Position numbers and translations under genes: made by a program. Shown in pieces: positions 9,725 through 18,865 of a stretch of 64,000 nucleotides of DNA. Source of the stretch: an uncultured Anaeromyxobacter sp. (GTDB lineage: Bacteria; Myxococcota; Myxococcia; Myxococcales; Anaeromyxobacteraceae). The stretch is taken from NCBI GenBank assembly GCA_903904005.1, contig CAIVAR010000161.1:1-64000 (forward strand). The letters run 5' to 3'. The stretch's first letter is position 1; every line of letters begins with the position of its first letter. A model generated the notes under the pieces. The model did no database searches and was not told the DNA's origin. It was given only the letters and a program-made list of their open reading frames with translations.

Positions 9725-10048
9725 CTACAGGATCCGCTTCAGGGCTGCGTTGATGTCCCGCCACTCGCCGAGGAGCCGCTCGAGGAGCGTCTCGCCGGCG
9801 CGGGAGATCCGGTAGAAGCGCTTCCGCCGCCGGTCCTCCTCGCGCCACTCGCTCGTGAGCAGTCCCTGCGACTCGAGCCGGCGGAGCAGCGGGTAGAGGG
9901 TGTCCTCGTCCACGGCCATCCCCTGGTCCTCCAGCGCCTTGCGGAGAGCGTAGCCGTAGTGTTCGGTCCGGAGTTGGGCGAGGGCCGCGACGATCACACT
10001 GCCGCGCCGCAGCTCCATTCGCAGGTTCTCGTAGAGGTCGTCGCCCAT
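9725..10048 (-). CDS. PadR-family transcriptional regulator
   Basis: 107 aa from ATG 10048, the length of subfamily-2 PadR proteins. The winged helix shows the typical LYPLLRRLESQGLL recognition region (about 63-76) and the basic wing EEDRRRKRFY, followed by a C-terminal dimerisation helix. Dimeric DNA-binding repressor. A sigma70-type promoter with an overlapping dyad lies 38-66 bp upstream, indicating autorepression, and the HAAS-like gene follows by 8 nt. The start is supported by GGGA about six bases upstream. Confidence 0.9.
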   Translation of the reverse strand: MGDDLYENLRMELRRGSVIVAALAQLRTEHYGYALRKALEDQGMAVDEDTLYPLLRRLESQGLLTSEWREEDRRRKRFYRISRAGETLLERLLGEWRDINAALKRIL

Positions 10049-10070
10049 GGTCCCTTGCCGGGTGCCAAAC

Positions 10071-10113
10071 ACCGTGTGGCACATACTGTATGGCGCACGG
10101 TATCCAGGGTCAA
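10071..10113 (-). promoter_or_regulatory. padR promoter with overlapping operator-like dyad
   Basis: On the minus strand TTGACC (10113-10108), 17-nt spacer, TACAGT (10090-10085) is a good sigma70-type promoter. Overlapping it is a dyad centred at 10086: outer arms ACCGTGTG (10071-10078) and CGCACGGT (10094-10101), with the inner near-palindrome ATACTGTAT (10083-10091). The placement over the -10 box fits autorepression by the PadR product. Confidence 0.7.
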
Positions 10114-10155
10114 CCCCTCGGGAAGGAAATCTGTGGGGGGAGGGGGACCTCGGAG

Positions 10156-13100
10156 CTACGCCGGGGAGGCAGGCTGCGCGGTTTCCATCGCGGCCGGCAA
10201 CGGGGGGACGCTCTCCCCGGACTGCCCGGAGAGGGCCTTCACCTCGGTGTGCCAGCGCCAGAAGCGGTAGACCACGGGGTAGACCACGAGCTCGAGCGCG
10301 AACGACGAGAAGAGCCCCCCCACCATCGGTGCGGTGATCCGCTTCATCACGTCGGCGCCGGTTCCGGTGGCCCAGAGGATGGGGACGAGGCCAATGAAGG
10401 TGGTGGCGAAGGTCATGAACTTGGGGCGAAGCCGCTTCGCCGCGCCCTCCAGGATGGCGTGGTCGAGGTCGGCGAGGCTGCGCAGCCGCCCTTCCTTCCG
10501 GGCCTGCTCGTAGGCGATGTCCAGGTAGAGCAGCATGAACACGCCGGTCTCGGCGTCGAGGCCGAGCAGCGCGATGAGCCCCACCCAGACGCCCACGCTC
10601 ATGTTGTAGCCGAGCGCCCAGACCAGCCAGATGGCGCCGATGGCCGAGAAGGGGACGGCCAGCGCGACGATGGCGGTCTTGGTGAAGGACCGGGTGCTCA
10701 GGTAGAGGAGCAGCAGGATGAGGAGCAGGGTGAGCGGGACGACCGTCGAGAGCCGTTTCGCGACCCGCTGCTGGGCCTCGAACTGGCCGCTCCATGCCAC
10801 CGCGAAACCGGCCGGGAGGGCGAGCCGGTCCTTCAGGACCGTGTTGGCCTCCTCCACGTAGCCCACCGGATCCCGTCCGGCGAGATCCACGTAGACGTAG
10901 CCGGTGAGCAGCCCGTCCTCGTTGCGGATCATCGATGGCCCGGAGGCGGTGCGCAGGTCGGCGAGCTGGGACAGGGCCACGTGGCGCTTGCCCCCCTCCA
11001 CGGGAACGAGCACCCGGCCGAGGGCGTCGAGGTCGCTCCGGAAGTCGCGCTGGTACCGGACGTTCACGGGGTAGCGGGCCCGCCCCTGGATCGCGGTGCT
11101 CACGTTCTCGCCCCCGATGGCGGCCTGGAGCACCATCTGCGCCTCGTCGACCGTCAGCCCCTCGCGCGCCAGGGCATCGCGACGCCAGTCCACGTCGAGG
11201 AAGTAGCCGCGCCCGGCCCGTTCGGCGAAGACGCTGCGCGTCCCCCGGACGGAGGGGAGGATCGACTCGACCTGCGTTCCGATGGCCTCGATCTGGTCGA
11301 GGTCGGAGCCGGAGATCTTGAGCCCCACCGGCGTGCGCATGCCGGTGGAGAGCATCTCGATGCGCCCCTTGATGGGCATCGTCCAGGCGTTCGACACCCC
11401 GACCAGCTTCAGCGCCTCGTTCATCTCGGCGACCAGCTCCTCGGTCGACGCGTGATCCGGGGAGATCCGCCGGAGCGTCGACGCGAGCCATCCGGGGGCC
11501 CAGGCCGACCACCAGGTGCCCGTCCGGCGCCACTCGCTCGCCGGCTTCAGCGTGACCACCGTCTCGAGCATGGAGAGCGGCGCCGGGTCGGTGGAGGTCT
11601 CGGCCCGCCCCGCCTTGCCGAGCACCCGGTCCACCTCGGGGAAACCCTTCAGGATGCCGTCGGAGACCTGGAGCAGCTTCTGCGCCTCGGCGATGGAGAG
11701 CCCGGGCATGGTGGTCGGCATGTAGAGCAGCGCCCCCTCGTCGAGGGGCGGCATGAACTCCGCGCCGATCTGCCGGTAGATGGGGATGGTCACGAGCACG
11801 AGCCCGAGCGCGCCGGCGACCACGAGCTTCCCGTGGCCGAGCGACCACTTCACCACCGGCTCGTAGACCCGGATGAGGAAGCGGCTGACCGGGTGGTTCT
11901 CCTCGGGGTGGACCTTGCCGCCCACCGTGACGTTGGCGGCGCGGGAGAGCCAGCGGGGCTTGAAGTCGAAGGTCCGGAAGTGGGTGAGGGTGACCCGGAG
12001 CGCGGGGTCGAGGGTGATGGCGAGGAAGGCAGCGATGATCATCGCCAGGTTCTTGGTGTAGGCGAGCGGCTTGAAGAGCCGCCCCTCCTGCGCCTCGAGC
12101 GCCAGCACGGGCAGGAACGACACGCCGATGACGAGGAGGGCGAAGAAGCTGGTCGGCCCCACCTGCTTCACCGCCGAGATGATCACCTCGACGTAGTCCC
12201 CCTTGCGCCCCGACTTCTCCCACTCCTCCAGCTTCTTGTGGGTCTGCTCCACGACCACGATGGCAGCGTCCACCAGCGCGCCGATGGCGATGGCGATGCC
12301 GCCGAGCGACATGATGTTGGCGGTCACCCCCATGGCCTGGAAGGGGATGAACGAGAGGAGCACCGCCACCGGGATGGTGACGAGCGGGATGATGGCGCTC
12401 GGCAGGTGCCAGAGGAAGAGCAGGATCACGAGGGAGACGGTGACGAGCACCTCGACGAGGGTCCCCTGCAGCGTGTCGATGGAGCGGTGGATGAGCTCGG
12501 ACCGGTCGTAGATGGGGACGACCTTCACCCCGGCCGGCAGCCCGCCCGACACCTGGGCCAGCTTCGCCTTGACCCGCTCGATCACCTGGAGGGCGTTCTC
12601 GCCCTGGCGCATCACCACGATGCCGGAGACCGCATCCCCCTTGCCGTCGAGGTCGGAGACGCCCCGGCGGAGCTCCGGCCCGATCACCACCTGCCCCACG
12701 TCCCGGACGCGGATGGGGGTTCCCTTCTCGCTGGTGGCCAGCACCAGGTCCTCGAAGTCCTTGGCCGAGCGGGCGTAGCCGCGCCCGCGCACCATGTACT
12801 CGGCGCCGGCGATCTCGATGAGCCGCCCGCCGGCGTCGCCGTTGCCCCCCTTCACCGCCTCCACGACGCGGGAGATGGGGATCCCATGGGCGCGGAGCCG
12901 GTTGGGGTCCAGGTTCACCTGGTACTGCTGGACGAAGCCCCCGATGGCGGCCACCTCGGCCACGCCCGGGACGGACTTGAGGTGGTAGCGGAGGTACCAG
13001 TCCTGGGCCGAGCGCATCTCGGCCAGGCTGTGGGTCCCGGTCGGATCCTCGAGCACGTACTGGAAGACCCAGCCCAGCGCCGTGGCGTCCGGGCCGATCT

Positions 13101-13479
13101 CGGTCTTCACCCCTTGTGGAAGGGACGAGAGCACCGAGGAGAGGAGCTCCAGCGTCCGGGAGCGGGCCCAGTAGATGTCGGTCCCGTCCTCGAAGACCAC
13201 GTACACGTAGGAGTAGCCGAAGTCGGAGTAGCCGCGGACCGCCTTCACCTTCGGCGCGCCGAGCATGGCGGTGACGATGGGGTAGGTGACCTGGTCCTCG
13301 ACGAGGTCCGGGCTGCGGTCCCACTTCGAGTAGACGATGACCTGGGTGTCGGAGAGGTCCGGGATGGCGTCGAGCGCCACGTGGCGCATCGACCAATAGC
13401 CGCCCACGCAGGCCGCGGCCGTGAGGGCGAAGACCAGGAAGCGGTTGCGGACCGAGAACTCGATGATGCGGTCGATCAT
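10156..13479 (-). CDS. cusA: heavy-metal RND efflux pump, Cu(I)/Ag(I) type (CusA-like)
   Basis: 1107 aa, typical for HME-RND pumps: twelve membrane helices in two halves, each followed by a large periplasmic loop. Helix 4 carries GALVDAAIVVVEQTHK, the monovalent-metal (HME4, CusA) version rather than the CzcA form DGxxVMVEN; a Gln replaces the usual Asn after the Glu. Periplasmic WTMPIKGRIEMLSTG and YMPTTMPGLS keep the Met-containing segments that carry Cu/Ag through CusA. It overlaps cusB by 4 bp (ATGA). Proton-driven export of Cu+/Ag+ from periplasm or cytoplasm is expected. No outer-membrane factor gene is in the operon. Confidence 0.93.
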   Translation of the reverse strand: MIDRIIEFSVRNRFLVFALTAAACVGGYWSMRHVALDAIPDLSDTQVIVYSKWDRSPDLVEDQVTYPIVTAMLGAPKVKAVRGYSDFGYSYVYVVFEDGTDIYWARSRTLELLSSVLSSLPQGVKTEIGPDATALGWVFQYVLEDPTGTHSLAEMRSAQDWYLRYHLKSVPGVAEVAAIGGFVQQYQVNLDPNRLRAHGIPISRVVEAVKGGNGDAGGRLIEIAGAEYMVRGRGYARSAKDFEDLVLATSEKGTPIRVRDVGQVVIGPELRRGVSDLDGKGDAVSGIVVMRQGENALQVIERVKAKLAQVSGGLPAGVKVVPIYDRSELIHRSIDTLQGTLVEVLVTVSLVILLFLWHLPSAIIPLVTIPVAVLLSFIPFQAMGVTANIMSLGGIAIAIGALVDAAIVVVEQTHKKLEEWEKSGRKGDYVEVIISAVKQVGPTSFFALLVIGVSFLPVLALEAQEGRLFKPLAYTKNLAMIIAAFLAITLDPALRVTLTHFRTFDFKPRWLSRAANVTVGGKVHPEENHPVSRFLIRVYEPVVKWSLGHGKLVVAGALGLVLVTIPIYRQIGAEFMPPLDEGALLYMPTTMPGLSIAEAQKLLQVSDGILKGFPEVDRVLGKAGRAETSTDPAPLSMLETVVTLKPASEWRRTGTWWSAWAPGWLASTLRRISPDHASTEELVAEMNEALKLVGVSNAWTMPIKGRIEMLSTGMRTPVGLKISGSDLDQIEAIGTQVESILPSVRGTRSVFAERAGRGYFLDVDWRRDALAREGLTVDEAQMVLQAAIGGENVSTAIQGRARYPVNVRYQRDFRSDLDALGRVLVPVEGGKRHVALSQLADLRTASGPSMIRNEDGLLTGYVYVDLAGRDPVGYVEEANTVLKDRLALPAGFAVAWSGQFEAQQRVAKRLSTVVPLTLLLILLLLYLSTRSFTKTAIVALAVPFSAIGAIWLVWALGYNMSVGVWVGLIALLGLDAETGVFMLLYLDIAYEQARKEGRLRSLADLDHAILEGAAKRLRPKFMTFATTFIGLVPILWATGTGADVMKRITAPMVGGLFSSFALELVVYPVVYRFWRWHTEVKALSGQSGESVPPLPAAMETAQPASPA

Positions 13480-14909
13480 GGCCGGCCAGCCACCCGGGCC
13501 GGGACGGCCCCGACATCCGGCGTCGCGGCGAAGGTCGCCTTGCAGGAGTCCGAGCAGAAGTAGTGGGTCTTCCCCTCGTGCGTGTGCGTCTTGCCCTCGG
13601 CTCGTGCGCGGGCCTCGTCGACGTCCATGCCGCAGATGGGGTCCTTGGCGACCGGCCCCCGGATCCCGGCGGCGGCGGCGCGGAGCTGGCTCTCGGAGTC
13701 GACGAGGAAGGTGCCGGAGGTGACGATCCGATCGCCCGCCTCGAGGCCGGAGAGGACCTCGACCCGTCCGTTCGCGCGCCAGCCGGTCTCGACGGAGCGG
13801 GGCTCGTAGACCCCCTCGCCCGCCTCGACGAAGACGGTCCGGCGCAGCCCGGTGTCGACGACGGCGTCGACCGGGACGGTGAGGGTCGCCGGCCGCTGAA
13901 TCTGAAGGACAGCGTCCACGAACATGTCGGGGCGGAGCACCGCGCCCGGATTCTCCATCTCCAGCCGGACCTTCATGGTCCGGGAGGAGGCGTCGAACTG
14001 GGGCGGGGTCTTGCTGACGACCGCCGGCAGGGTGCCGGCCCGTCCGGGGACGGACACGCGGACGGCCGTGCCGGGGCGGGTGAGCGGGAGGTCGGCCTCG
14101 AGCACGTCGACCAGGACCCAGACCCTGTCGAGGCTGGCGATGCGGAACCACTCCGCGCCCTTGTCGAACCGCTGCCCCAGGGTGACGCTCCGGGCGATCA
14201 CGACGCCGTCGGCGGGGGAGAGGATGTCGATGGTGAGGGGAAGCTCGCGGGTCCGGCGCATCCGCTCGAGCTGAGGGAGCGAGACCCCCATCCCGCGGAG
14301 CCGCTCGACGGCGAACTGGGCGTTCCGGTTGGGGGTGGTCCCGGCCGCCGAGGTGAGCCCGGCGTTGATGCGGGAGGACTCGTTCATGCCGGCGGCTTCG
14401 AGCGAGGTCAGGTACCCCTGCAGCGGGCTGCGGATGTCTGCGGAGAAGAAGGCGCCGAGCCACTGGTCCTTGCGGACGACCGTGCCCGTGGTCACGCCGG
14501 AGATCTCCCGGATGGAGCCCTCCATCCCGGCGTTCACCGTGAAGACGCGGGTCTCGTCGGGGACGACGCGACCGAAGAGGCGGAGCGCCTGGGTGGTGGC
14601 ACCCTGCTCGACCGCCCCGACCTTCACCCCCTGCAGCTGGCGGAGACCGGCGTCGATGGCGACCGCCCCGGCGGCGCGGTGGACGCCGGCATGGCCGGCG
14701 CCCCCACCCTCGTGCACCGGCTCGAGCGCCATCCCGCAGCAGGGCGCGGAGCCCGGCGTGTCGGACGTGAACGAGGGGTGCATGGGGCACTGGTAGCGGA
14801 CCGCCTTCCGGGCCGATGCGGCCGACCCGGAGGTGGGGATGAAACGGCCCGCCGCGAAGCCACCGGCGACGAGGACGAGGCAGGCGGTGGCGATCGCGGC
14901 GCGGCGCAT
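13476..14909 (-). CDS. cusB: RND periplasmic adaptor (CusB-like) with HMBD and YHS metal domains
   Basis: 477 aa. An N-terminal anchor/signal (1-20) is followed by a heavy-metal-binding domain YQCPMHPSFTSDTPG...CCGMALEPV (about 39-65), the barrel-sandwich and beta-barrel adaptor core (about 110-400), and a C-terminal YHS-like domain with DPICGMDVDEA and HYFCSDSCK (about 425-465). The adaptor links the pump to an outer-membrane channel and in CusB hands Cu+/Ag+ to the pump; the two extra Cys/His/Met domains probably bind metal. In HMBD the usual CPICGM is CCGM. The stop overlaps the cusA ATG, and it starts 10 nt after the oxidase gene. Confidence 0.92.
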   Translation of the reverse strand: MRRAAIATACLVLVAGGFAAGRFIPTSGSAASARKAVRYQCPMHPSFTSDTPGSAPCCGMALEPVHEGGGAGHAGVHRAAGAVAIDAGLRQLQGVKVGAVEQGATTQALRLFGRVVPDETRVFTVNAGMEGSIREISGVTTGTVVRKDQWLGAFFSADIRSPLQGYLTSLEAAGMNESSRINAGLTSAAGTTPNRNAQFAVERLRGMGVSLPQLERMRRTRELPLTIDILSPADGVVIARSVTLGQRFDKGAEWFRIASLDRVWVLVDVLEADLPLTRPGTAVRVSVPGRAGTLPAVVSKTPPQFDASSRTMKVRLEMENPGAVLRPDMFVDAVLQIQRPATLTVPVDAVVDTGLRRTVFVEAGEGVYEPRSVETGWRANGRVEVLSGLEAGDRIVTSGTFLVDSESQLRAAAAGIRGPVAKDPICGMDVDEARARAEGKTHTHEGKTHYFCSDSCKATFAATPDVGAVPARVAGRP

Positions 14910-14919
14910 GGCGGGGCTC

Positions 14920-16989
14920 CTACTTCTCCAGCGTCCAGCCGAACATCATGTTGTGGTCCTCGTGGGCGAGGTTGTGGCAGTGGGCCACGTACTTGCCGGT
15001 GAAGGTCCGGAAGTTGCGGTACATCGTGATGGTCTCACCGGGGTCGAGGGCGATGATGTCGTCCTTGCCGGTGTCGTCCGCATGCCCCTTCACCGAGGTG
15101 GCCTTCACTCCGTTGCGGGTGAGGACCTGGTGCTCCTCCATGTGGAAGTGCATGGGGTGGCTCCAGCCGCCTCCCGTCCCGACGGTCCAGACCTCGGGCT
15201 GCCCCTGCTTCACCGTCACCAGCGGGATGTGCGGGTCGAACGCGAAGCCGTTGATGAGCCACTGGGTCTCGCCGCCGGCGCCTCCACGCTGCAGGTCGAA
15301 GCTGCGCTGCGGGAGCGAGGCCAGGTTGGACGGGAGCGCAGGTGCGGGCCGCAGGATCTGGCCGGGAACGGGCATCACGCTGTTGTCCGGCGCGTTGTCG
15401 CCGATGATGATCTTGAGGAGCGGGATCTTGTAGGTGGGGTCGACGTTGCCCATCCGGATTCCGCTGACGGGCTGCCGGCCGTCCGACATCACCATCGTGT
15501 TCACGAGGTAGATGACGTCGCCCTTCTTGGTGAGCTTGCCGTCCATGGTCTTGGTGAAGTCGACGACCACCTCGTGCCGCATCCCCGGCCAGTTCTCGAT
15601 GTTGTCCCGGATGATGGGGGAGGGCAGCAGGCCGCCGCCGGTGGCGATCTCGGTCATCTTCAGGCACTGGGCGCCGTCGGGGATGCGCCACTGTCCCTGC
15701 AGGTCGCCCGCCTTGAGCCCCAGGTCAACCGCCGCCTTGGGCCCCTTCACCGACTTCATGAAGGAGAGCTCGAAGCAGCGGGAGATGGCGGCGGTGAGGA
15801 ACCGGATCCGGTACTTGCGCCGGGCCACCGTGACGACCGGGTATGCCTTCCCGTTGACGGTGAAGATGTCACCCACGAAGCCGTGGTTGGGGAAGTGGCG
15901 GAAGAAGCTCTTGCCCCACCACTCCGGGTGCGACTCTCCGCAGCCGTTGTGGAAGTCCTGGTGGGGAACCACTCCGTCGTCGAGGGCCACGTCACCGAGC
16001 GCCAGCGGGAGGTCGTAGGCGACGTCGAAGGAGCCGTCGCCGTTGTTCACGCGCACGCCGGGAAGGCGGAGCCCCTTGGTCTCGTCGCCCGAATCGAGTT
16101 TGGGATCGTAGATGGGATACAGCCCCGCCATGCCCTTGTAGACGTTGGCGCCGGTGTGCCCCTCGCGGTGGTCGTGGAACCAGAGGAACGACTGCTTCTC
16201 CGCGTCGTCGCCGCCCGCCGGGTGGTTCAGGTAGAGGTTGTCGTACCAGTCGCCCGGCTGGTAGGCCTCGGGCTTGTGGTGCGGGTTGCCGTCGGACTCG
16301 GCGGCGGTGTGGCCGTTGTGGAGGTGGGTCAGGCAGCCGTACTCCGGATCCCCGAAGTCCCCCCGGTCGAGGCCGAGCGGGTTCTGGTCGAGCTCGTTCA
16401 CGAAGCGGACGAGGTTGGGCTGGCCATACTCCGCGTTGATCATCGCGCCCGGGAAGGCGCCGTTGAACCCGTAGATGGTCGACGCGGGAAGCGCCGGGAT
16501 GACCGTGCCGGCCGAGATGGTCTTCCCGTTCGTACCCTTGTACGTGACCAGGTTGCGGACGGGCGAGTTGGTGAACCTGTGGGCCGCGACCTTGAGGGGC
16601 AGCCGGTAGATGAGAGGGGCCTTCATGGTCTCGCACACCGTGCCGGCCTGGCCCGGGTAGAGCTGGTGGGTGCCGCCGTCGCAGTCCTGGGCGCCCATCT
16701 CCGGCCCCGGCCTGGAGGACCACGTCGCCACGGACCCCGCGGCCTGGGGACGCTCCGCCTTGGGAATCGGGAGCGGGTCGGTGAAGGGCTTCAAGATGAG
16801 CGGGCTCACCGGCCACGCCTCGTTGGCGACCAGGCCCGTGCAGGTCGCGGCGCGTGAGCGCTTCGGCAACCCGATGGCTACGACCGCTCCAGCCGCGGCG
16901 CTCCACTGAAGCAGTTGCCGGCGGGTGATCCCGCTCTTCTTCCTGGGGGTGGTCGACGTCTCGACCGTGTTCGAATCCTTGCTGGCCAT
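14920..16989 (-). CDS. Tat-exported multicopper oxidase
   Basis: 689 aa from ATG 16989. The N terminus has a twin-arginine signal (TRRQLLQW then an Ala-rich hydrophobic run, about 23-50). All copper motifs are present in order: HLHNGH (about 221-226), WFHDH (about 270), HPMHFHMEEH (about 610) and HCHNLAHEDHNMM (about 668-680) with a Met axial ligand to type-1 copper. It resembles CotA/bilirubin-oxidase-type laccases. First gene of the operon with cusB and cusA, so the likely job is periplasmic oxidation of Cu(I), as CueO does in enteric bacteria. The ORF extends 51 codons upstream, but the added part does not look like a signal sequence. Confidence 0.92.
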   Translation of the reverse strand: MASKDSNTVETSTTPRKKSGITRRQLLQWSAAAGAVVAIGLPKRSRAATCTGLVANEAWPVSPLILKPFTDPLPIPKAERPQAAGSVATWSSRPGPEMGAQDCDGGTHQLYPGQAGTVCETMKAPLIYRLPLKVAAHRFTNSPVRNLVTYKGTNGKTISAGTVIPALPASTIYGFNGAFPGAMINAEYGQPNLVRFVNELDQNPLGLDRGDFGDPEYGCLTHLHNGHTAAESDGNPHHKPEAYQPGDWYDNLYLNHPAGGDDAEKQSFLWFHDHREGHTGANVYKGMAGLYPIYDPKLDSGDETKGLRLPGVRVNNGDGSFDVAYDLPLALGDVALDDGVVPHQDFHNGCGESHPEWWGKSFFRHFPNHGFVGDIFTVNGKAYPVVTVARRKYRIRFLTAAISRCFELSFMKSVKGPKAAVDLGLKAGDLQGQWRIPDGAQCLKMTEIATGGGLLPSPIIRDNIENWPGMRHEVVVDFTKTMDGKLTKKGDVIYLVNTMVMSDGRQPVSGIRMGNVDPTYKIPLLKIIIGDNAPDNSVMPVPGQILRPAPALPSNLASLPQRSFDLQRGGAGGETQWLINGFAFDPHIPLVTVKQGQPEVWTVGTGGGWSHPMHFHMEEHQVLTRNGVKATSVKGHADDTGKDDIIALDPGETITMYRNFRTFTGKYVAHCHNLAHEDHNMMFGWTLEK

Positions 16990-17211
16990 CCCGCACTCGT
17001 TCTCCGACGTCTCGTCGGCGACTGGGTTGTCCCGTGACCAAGGTCCCGGGTGTCTCCGGGGAAGCGCCGCATCGCGGAAGGCCACCCCTCGGATTGCAGA
17101 CACGTCAGGTCGACTTCCCTGCGCCCCGCGAAATTGGGACACCCCGTTGGGGGGTGCGGCCTGGCGGGCGCGGCGTGGCCGGGGCGCTAAGTAGACGCCC
17201 CGGGAGAGCCG

Positions 17212-17892
17212 ATGGAGCGGTCGCCAGGGAAAACGGCAGGGTTCATCGTGCTGGGCGCGGTCGTCGCAGCGCTCGGCGCCCTTTGGCTCGTCCGGGGGCG
17301 CGACGTCCGGCCTTCGGCCGGTCGGGTCGCCGAGGCGAATTCCTCGTCGTCGGCCTCGCCCGCCACCCCCGGCAGCGGGGGTTCCCCGTCGTTCGATCGT
17401 GGGGCAGGGTCCCAGGCCCCCGAAAGCGCGGCGGCCGGATCGCCTCCGGCCGGGCAGGCGGCTGCCCCGGTGGAGCGGCCGCTCACCGAGGCCGAGGCGC
17501 AGGAGGCGGAGCGGATCTCGGCCGAGATGGGCCGGATGATCCGCGATCTCGCCTACAGCCCCGGCGTGCCCGAACCGCCGCAGAACGTCGTGAGGCGCCC
17601 TCCGGATCCCTGGCGGCCGGACGAGAGCCGGCAGGGACCCTCACCGGTCGTGGAGTCGGTGGAGCCCCGGCGGGGAAAGGTGGCGGGCGGCGACAGGGTG
17701 GTGCTGAGCGGAAGCCATCTCCGGGTCGTCGACGTCATGTTCGGGCAGGCGGCCGGCACGATCGTCGCCGCCACGGGGTCGGCGATCACCGTGGTGACGC
17801 CACCGTCGGCCGCTGGGACCGTGGCGATCGCGGTGACGAACGACGACGGGACCTGGGCCATCGACGAGGCTGGCTTCACCTTCGTCGAGTGA
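17212..17892 (+). CDS. membrane-anchored IPT/TIG-domain protein
   Basis: 226 aa. One N-terminal membrane segment (about 9-27), a Ser/Ala/Pro/Gly-rich linker (about 35-90), a helical stretch, and a C-terminal IPT/TIG immunoglobulin-like domain (about 145-226) with the typical opening VVESVEPRRGKVAGGDRVVLSG and closing Val-Ala-Val-x-Asn core. Likely exposed in the periplasm. It diverges from the copper operon and converges on the Cys-rich gene, with 12 nt between stops. No function is known; a structural or binding role is inferred. Confidence 0.78.
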   Translation: MERSPGKTAGFIVLGAVVAALGALWLVRGRDVRPSAGRVAEANSSSSASPATPGSGGSPSFDRGAGSQAPESAAAGSPPAGQAAAPVERPLTEAEAQEAERISAEMGRMIRDLAYSPGVPEPPQNVVRRPPDPWRPDESRQGPSPVVESVEPRRGKVAGGDRVVLSGSHLRVVDVMFGQAAGTIVAATGSAITVVTPPSAAGTVAIAVTNDDGTWAIDEAGFTFVE

Positions 17893-17904
17893 GGCCGCCC
17901 CCGG

Positions 17905-18639
17905 TCACCTCGGCGACGGCGAGGGCACGGGTCGGCAGGGCTCGGAGGCCTCGGCGCGGCAGAGCCAGGTCACCCCGGCCGGCGAGACGAACGGCAATCC
18001 GGAAGCCCGTTCGAAGAGTTCCGGGTTCGCCGCCAGCGTTTCCTTCAGGTCGGTCTTCCCGGCCGGGCAGGAGATGCAACCGCCGCTCGAGCCCCGGAAC
18101 TCGAGGTCGTCGAGCCCCGGCGCGCAGGTCCTGCGAAGGCAGCCCCGTCCGTGCGACCCGGGGACGGAGCGGGGGTCGCTGCACCAGTCCTTCGGCGAGA
18201 CGCTCGCGACGCAGGTCACGCGCAGGGTCCGGGCACCCGGGGCGCCGGAGAACCGCGCCTCCCGCTTCCCTCCCATCGGGCAGGCCGGGACGTGCCGGCG
18301 CGCGACCACGACGGCCGGGTCCCGGCGCTCGCTGGGGAGGAGCGACGCCTGGCGATCGATCTCGGCCTGGAGTTCCCGGTCGAGTTCCGGCCCCTGGATC
18401 GACTTCTCGACGGAGCAGACGTAGGCCTCCACGCCGGCCTTCGTCCGCTTCATGACGAGGACCTCGCCGCCCGCCGCCTCGCAGACGGTGGGCGTCCGGA
18501 CCTCGTCAGGCGGGAAATGGAGCCCGCGGTACCAGACCACGCCCCCCTTCGCGAAGGCCGGCGCCGGGCAGGGGACGGCCCCGTTCCTGGCTGGATCGGT
18601 CGCGAGGAGGAGCAGGAGGAGGGCAGCGGGCAGGGCCAT
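17905..18639 (-). CDS. secreted cysteine-rich hypothetical protein
   Basis: 244 aa. A short Leu-rich signal peptide (residues 1-14), then a soluble protein with about fourteen Cys, several in close pairs (GCLRRTCAPG, GGCISCPAG), suggesting disulfide bonds in the periplasm or outside. Residues 60-110 are helical and charged. No family is recognised. Its stop is 12 nt from that of the convergent IPT/TIG gene. Codon use matches the neighbours. Confidence 0.7.
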   Translation of the reverse strand: MALPAALLLLLLATDPARNGAVPCPAPAFAKGGVVWYRGLHFPPDEVRTPTVCEAAGGEVLVMKRTKAGVEAYVCSVEKSIQGPELDRELQAEIDRQASLLPSERRDPAVVVARRHVPACPMGGKREARFSGAPGARTLRVTCVASVSPKDWCSDPRSVPGSHGRGCLRRTCAPGLDDLEFRGSSGGCISCPAGKTDLKETLAANPELFERASGLPFVSPAGVTWLCRAEASEPCRPVPSPSPR

Positions 18640-18679
18640 CGATTCATCATGGCGCGCGGGCGCCCTCTTTCCTAGGTGT

Positions 18680-18865
18680 GTCGGCGTCGACGAGTTCCCG
18701 CCCTACGCCTGGCAGGGGGCGAACGCCTGCGCCGTCGTTCCGGCGGACTACAACTACAAGGTGAAGGGGAAGAAGGTTTCCCAGAAGGGGTCGGTCATGG
18801 CGGCGGCGCTCCAGAAGGGCGCCGACGGATGGCGCATCACCGGGTGGTCCTGGGCCACGCGGTAG
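18680..18865 (+). pseudogene. remnant of a SnoaL/NTF2-like protein gene
   Basis: An open stretch without a credible start encodes VDEFPPYAWQGANACAVVPA followed by DYNYKVKGK and a GWRITGWSWA ending. This matches the two ends of small secreted SnoaL-like proteins (DEFPPxxWxGA ... AYAVVPAxYxYKxKG ... GWRIxGWxW), but the roughly 25 residues normally between GA and AYAVVP are missing and the N-terminal half is absent. It reads as a decayed gene with an internal deletion and 5' truncation. The comparison is from memory of the family. Confidence 0.6.

Noticed and set aside
10090-13563. A 1157-codon open frame on the plus strand opposite cusA
   Set aside because: Its translation is a Gly/His/Asp/Arg/Val-rich mixture with no motif, while the minus strand has a complete RND pump. 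GC-rich codon bias leaves antisense frames open.
17140-17156. CACCCC/GGGGTG hairpin as terminator or CueR-type operator before the oxidase gene
   Set aside because: Only 6 bp, no T run, and no CueR-like CC-T/A-GG spacing; not distinctive in this GC-rich DNA.
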